Source: Pseudo-nitzschia pungens
Lineage: Eukaryota > Bacillariophyta > Bacillariophyceae > Bacillariales > Bacillariaceae
Assembly: GCA_037355855.1 (NCBI GenBank)
Contig: CM074758.1
Span: 5,305,001 to 5,369,000, forward strand
Direction of reading: 5' to 3'
DNA length: 64,000 nucleotides
Both the position numbers and the translations under genes were made by a program. Below the pieces are notes generated by a model. It was not told where the DNA came from. It searched no databases and saw nothing but the letters and a program-made list of their open reading frames with translations. Shown here piece after piece: positions 60,901 through 64,000 of the stretch. How positions within the stretch are numbered: position 1 is the stretch's first letter; each line of letters starts with the position of its first letter.

Positions 60901-62740
60901 GCTGACCCAGCAACCAAACCCATCCGGATCCAGGCAAATCAATTTTCGTGGGACTGATCAGCCTCCTCGCATTCCTTATCCTAAACTCAATCAACAGTAT
61001 CTAGCAACCATTCAGTGGAACTCGCTACAGAAGCTTTGTGGCTCCAGTTTAACCACCCTTAACAACTTCATTGCAGAACATCAGCTCAACAGCAGCCACA
61101 ATGGTCTCCTGAACTATCTAAATCCTGCCGCGTTCGCAACAATGGCAAACAAGGAAGACAATCCAACGCTACCAGAAGCAATGGCCAGTCCGGAAGCGGC
61201 TGGATTCGTGAAAGCAATGGAAATAGAGATCCAAACCCTGATCGACTTAAATGTTTTCGATATAGTGGAACGCCCCACTGATCAAAAGGTGATCTCGGGG
61301 GTATGGACACTACGTCGCAAACGATATCCAGATGGGTCAGTGAAGAAACTCAAAGCGCGCTACTGCGCAAGAGGCTTTGAGCAAGAAAAAGGTGTCGATT
61401 ACTTTGAAACGTTCGCGCCAGTTGTAATGTGGATCACCGTACGACTGTTGCTGATCATGAGCATTATTATGAATCTGGAGACCAAGCAGATTGATTACAC
61501 AGCCGCATTCGTCCACGCCAAGATTGATTGCTTAGTCTACGTCGAAATGCCAGCAGGTTTTGCAATACCGGGAATGGTCTGGCGATTGAACAAGAGCCTG
61601 TATGGGCTAGCTCAAAGCCCACGAAATTTCTTTCTGCATACACGAGACCAACTTGTAGAGAAATTTGGATTCAAGCAGTCAGATGCCGATCCATGCCTCT
61701 TTGTCTCAGACGACGTCATTTGCCTTATCTATGTTGACGACGCCCTACTATTTTACAAAGACGCCAAGGCAATGGACAAGCTGACACAGAAAATCAAGGA
61801 TGCAAAGGTCCCCTTTCGTGAGGAGGAAGATGTTGCCGGATTCCTAGGTGTACTTATTGATCGACGGGAGGATGGAACCATTCACCTCACCCAGAAAGGG
61901 CTGGCTGAGACTATTGTGGACGGCCTACACTTAAACGACAAGTCGATCACGCCATTGGGAACCCCACGCACAAGCTACCTTCCAATAGACGAGGATGGCG
62001 AAGCTGCCCACAGGGAGTTTAACTATGCCTCCATAGTTGGACAGTTGAATTACTTAGCAGGACACTCTCGATGCGACATAGCCATGGCAACGTCACAGGT
62101 TGCGCGTTATGTCCATTCTCCAAAACAGTCTCACGAGCTAGCGCTTATACAGATTGGTCGATACTTGAAGGGAACACTGGACAAAGGGTTGATTCTCAAG
62201 CCAAGGGTAACTGGATCACTTGATCTAGATATTTATGTGGATGCAGCGTTTGCCTGTGGCTGGGGAACTGAAGACTGCACTAACCCCGAGTCAGTAAAGT
62301 CCCGAACCGGATACATTATAGAGATTGCCGGATGTCCAGTCCTGTGGATATCAAAGCTGCAGTCGACTATAGCAACCAGCACAATGGAATCAGAGTACAC
62401 GGCACTCTCAATGGCCCTGCGAGCAGCAATACCAATGCTTGAAGTATTCAAGTCAGTTCTCAAAGGGCTCCAATACAGCAACACGCAAAAGATCACCTTT
62501 AAGGCAACTGTCCACGAGGACAACCAGGGTGCACTCATACTGGCAAAGCTAGAGCCAGGTAGGCACACGGTGAGATCGAAGTTCTATGCCCTTCGGCTAC
62601 ACTGGTTTCGATCCTGGATTAAGGCCAGATCAATTCACTTGGAATTTATTGAAACAGCAAAGCAGAAGGCAGACTTCCTAACGAAACCCTTATCACCGAG
62701 ACAATTGGAGAGCAATCGCAAGCTGTCAATGGGATGGTAG
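57935..62740 (+). pseudogene. pol: Copia3 Pol with two further in-frame UGA codons
   Basis: The frame is the same as gag. Stops occur at 58025-58027 and 58934-58936; the remainder is open to 62740. Protease is IDTGASSSI (about 58727). The 58934 stop interrupts the conserved stretch between protease and GAG-pre-integrase. Integrase has an HHCC finger (WHNRLGHINFGH, CPTPLCEAC) and a triad (VSVDLYQ, YAADNHPF, NRAERSIQ). A Pro/Ser linker contains six EGAPL-type repeats (about 60550-60670). Reverse transcriptase has YCARGFEQEKGVDY and the IYVDD active site (about 61730). RNase H has VDAAF, TMESEYTAL and HEDNQGAL. Both extra stops could come from C-to-T changes. Given near-identical LTRs, the element is young but probably disabled, unless the UGAs are read through. 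Confidence 0.85.
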
Positions 62741-62774
62741 TAAAGCCCAAGGGAGCAGCAGCGATTGCGAGGGA

Positions 62775-62992
62775 GAATCGACCGAACCGTGATTGAAAGA
62801 ACATTCCAAACGGGAATGAAACAGTTGAAGTGAAATTAGCATATCTTAGAAGTACATGTGAAAGAAGAAGAAGATTTTAGTAAAAGAGAGAACCCCAGAT
62901 GGATCGACTCAATGTTATAATTTAAAGAAAACTCTTTGTTATCAACCTAATTCCCTCACGCAGTAGTCGAATCTACTGAAATTCTCCGTTGG
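62775..62992 (+). repeat. Copia3 right LTR
   Basis: 218 bp, about 99% identical to the left LTR, preceded by a purine tract GCGAGGGA that may prime the plus strand. Confidence 0.85.
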
Positions 62993-64000
62993 GGGGAGAA
63001 CTTCGGAGAGTAACTTTGTATTCTAGAGCAATCATTGCAATTACTTAGAACTAAAAATAATAATACTGACAAAGAAAGTAGTAATAAATAGACGACAATC
63101 GCCATGGGATTCCCTGTCGTATTGGAAATTGAAAGGAATAAGCATCAACGTCCAGCACACTGGACGTCTAAACTGACCGATGAATTTGTGGAGCAAGAGC
63201 TCGATACGGAGCTTTCCGGACTCGCATTCCAACTCCTTTGAATCGGGGTAGTTAGGCGATTTGATGATTCAATGGATAATGGAATGATGCTACACGGAGA
63301 TAATGAAAACGGATTATGGAAGAATGGAAGACGAAAGAATAGACGGAACGATTTAACGGAGAAATGAATCAACGAGCAGACAATGGAATGATTTATGGAA
63401 TACGGGTTAAATGATTGAACGGTCGGTACGCAATGCTGAGTTTAAACGACACCCGGTTGATCAATCGAATGACAATACAACGAAGGAATGAAGAAAGATC
63501 AATGCGACGGAGTATGTTTCGATCGCATGGAAGAAAAATGACTGACAGTATGGAAAACGGAGTAATTGAACGGTGGATATATCGGATCAAAATGCGGAGG
63601 AGTAGCATGATGTATCGATTGTAACGAGGATCGGTCGTGATTGCATGGATCGGTCGTAACATGATGATGAAGCGATTTGATTGTATGAAAGATTGATTGT
63701 AACATGGAGTGATGTGATTGTACGAAGAAAGACAACAATTAAAATGAATTGATTGATACTAGTATTAAAGAGACAAGAATAATACGAAATGAGTGTGCGA
63801 GTGATGGATGAGACAAAGATCACTCGATTGGCAACAGGAAGGAAAGGACGGAAAGATTACAAAAGGAAAGGAATTTTACAAAGAGTTTGAGAGTTGAATG
63901 AATACAAAGATTGAAACAGAAGATGTAACGATATCCAATGGATTGGTCGCGAAACGTCAAGAAGGATTTGATCAACGGAAGTGCGATTCAAGAAGAAAGT
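62993..64000. other. Right flank, purine-rich, no gene supported
   Basis: AT- and purine-rich DNA with loose repetition of words such as GGAATGA, GAACGG and GATTGAT from about 63240 on. A 45-codon frame at 63104-63241 begins with a good context (GCCATGG) but is too short to call. No RNA gene or domain was recognised. Confidence 0.55.

Larger units (their letters stand above)
55848..62992 (+). mobile_element. Copia3: full-length Ty1/Copia element with in-frame stops
   Basis: LTRs are at 55848-56065 and 62775-62992, each 218 bp, with about three differences (for example CACGTAG versus CACGCAG). They start GAATCGACC and end CCGTTGG, without the usual TG...CA, so the boundaries may be off by a few bases. 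Flanks are G-runs (GGGGG before, GGGGA after), so the target duplication cannot be placed exactly. A primer site, gag and pol follow in order. Confidence 0.88.

Noticed and set aside
63104..63241. 45-codon frame with good start context
   Set aside because: Too short and without recognisable features or neighbours to support it.

Overview
The window looks like nuclear DNA of a stramenopile, most probably a diatom. The evidence is: GT-AG introns of 55-196 bp; Copia elements of the diatom/oomycete kind, two of which lack the usual HHCC integrase finger; a secreted trypsin with long Pro/Ser/Thr repeats; and a dense mix of LTR retrotransposons, fold-back elements and minisatellites. The species cannot be named from the sequence. 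Only a handful of genes look like host genes.

Region 1 (1-29870) is bracketed by a very large inverted repeat. Each arm is a unique block of about 270 bp followed outward by a tandem array of 181-bp units, giving the layout of a giant fold-back element. Inside lie an unrecognised 490-aa coiled-coil protein gene, a truncated Copia gag-pol (Copia1), a carbohydrate-type sulfotransferase gene, and a 17.6-kb stack of nested retrotransposons. The stack can be read base by base from target-site duplications (TSDs). Gypsy2 (8005-25607, TSD TACCG) landed 24 bp after the sulfotransferase stop. Gypsy1 (8007-13788, TSD CCGTG) then landed two bases inside the left Gypsy2 LTR, and Copia2 (14367-20333, TSD AGGTA) landed in the Gypsy2 leader.

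Region 2 (29871-38341) holds satellites and minisatellites, a relic of the Gypsy1 family, and one convincing host gene on the minus strand: a secreted trypsin-like protease with six 53-aa repeats.

Region 3 (38342-55162) is framed by two apparently identical 3451-bp direct copies. Each contains a spliced small membrane-protein gene and a decayed relative of the fold-back element end. Between the copies lie several unrelated minisatellites, a large spliced gene for an unrecognised 1215-aa protein, and a 5'-truncated MULE-like transposase gene cut off at the repeat boundary. The duplication may be real or an assembly artefact.

Region 4 (55163-64000) has two adjacent fold-back MITEs and a third full-length Copia element (Copia3). 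Its LTRs are about 99% identical, its primer-binding site matches half of the initiator tRNA, and its pol carries in-frame stops.

The most striking theme is how gag and pol are connected. Copia1 shows a -1 frameshift site with a hairpin, Copia2 a UGA-CGG readthrough site with a correctly spaced stem, Gypsy2 an in-frame UGA directly followed by AUG, Gypsy1 a fused frame, and Copia3 an in-frame UGA. Copia2 also appears to prime reverse transcription from its own RNA 5' end.
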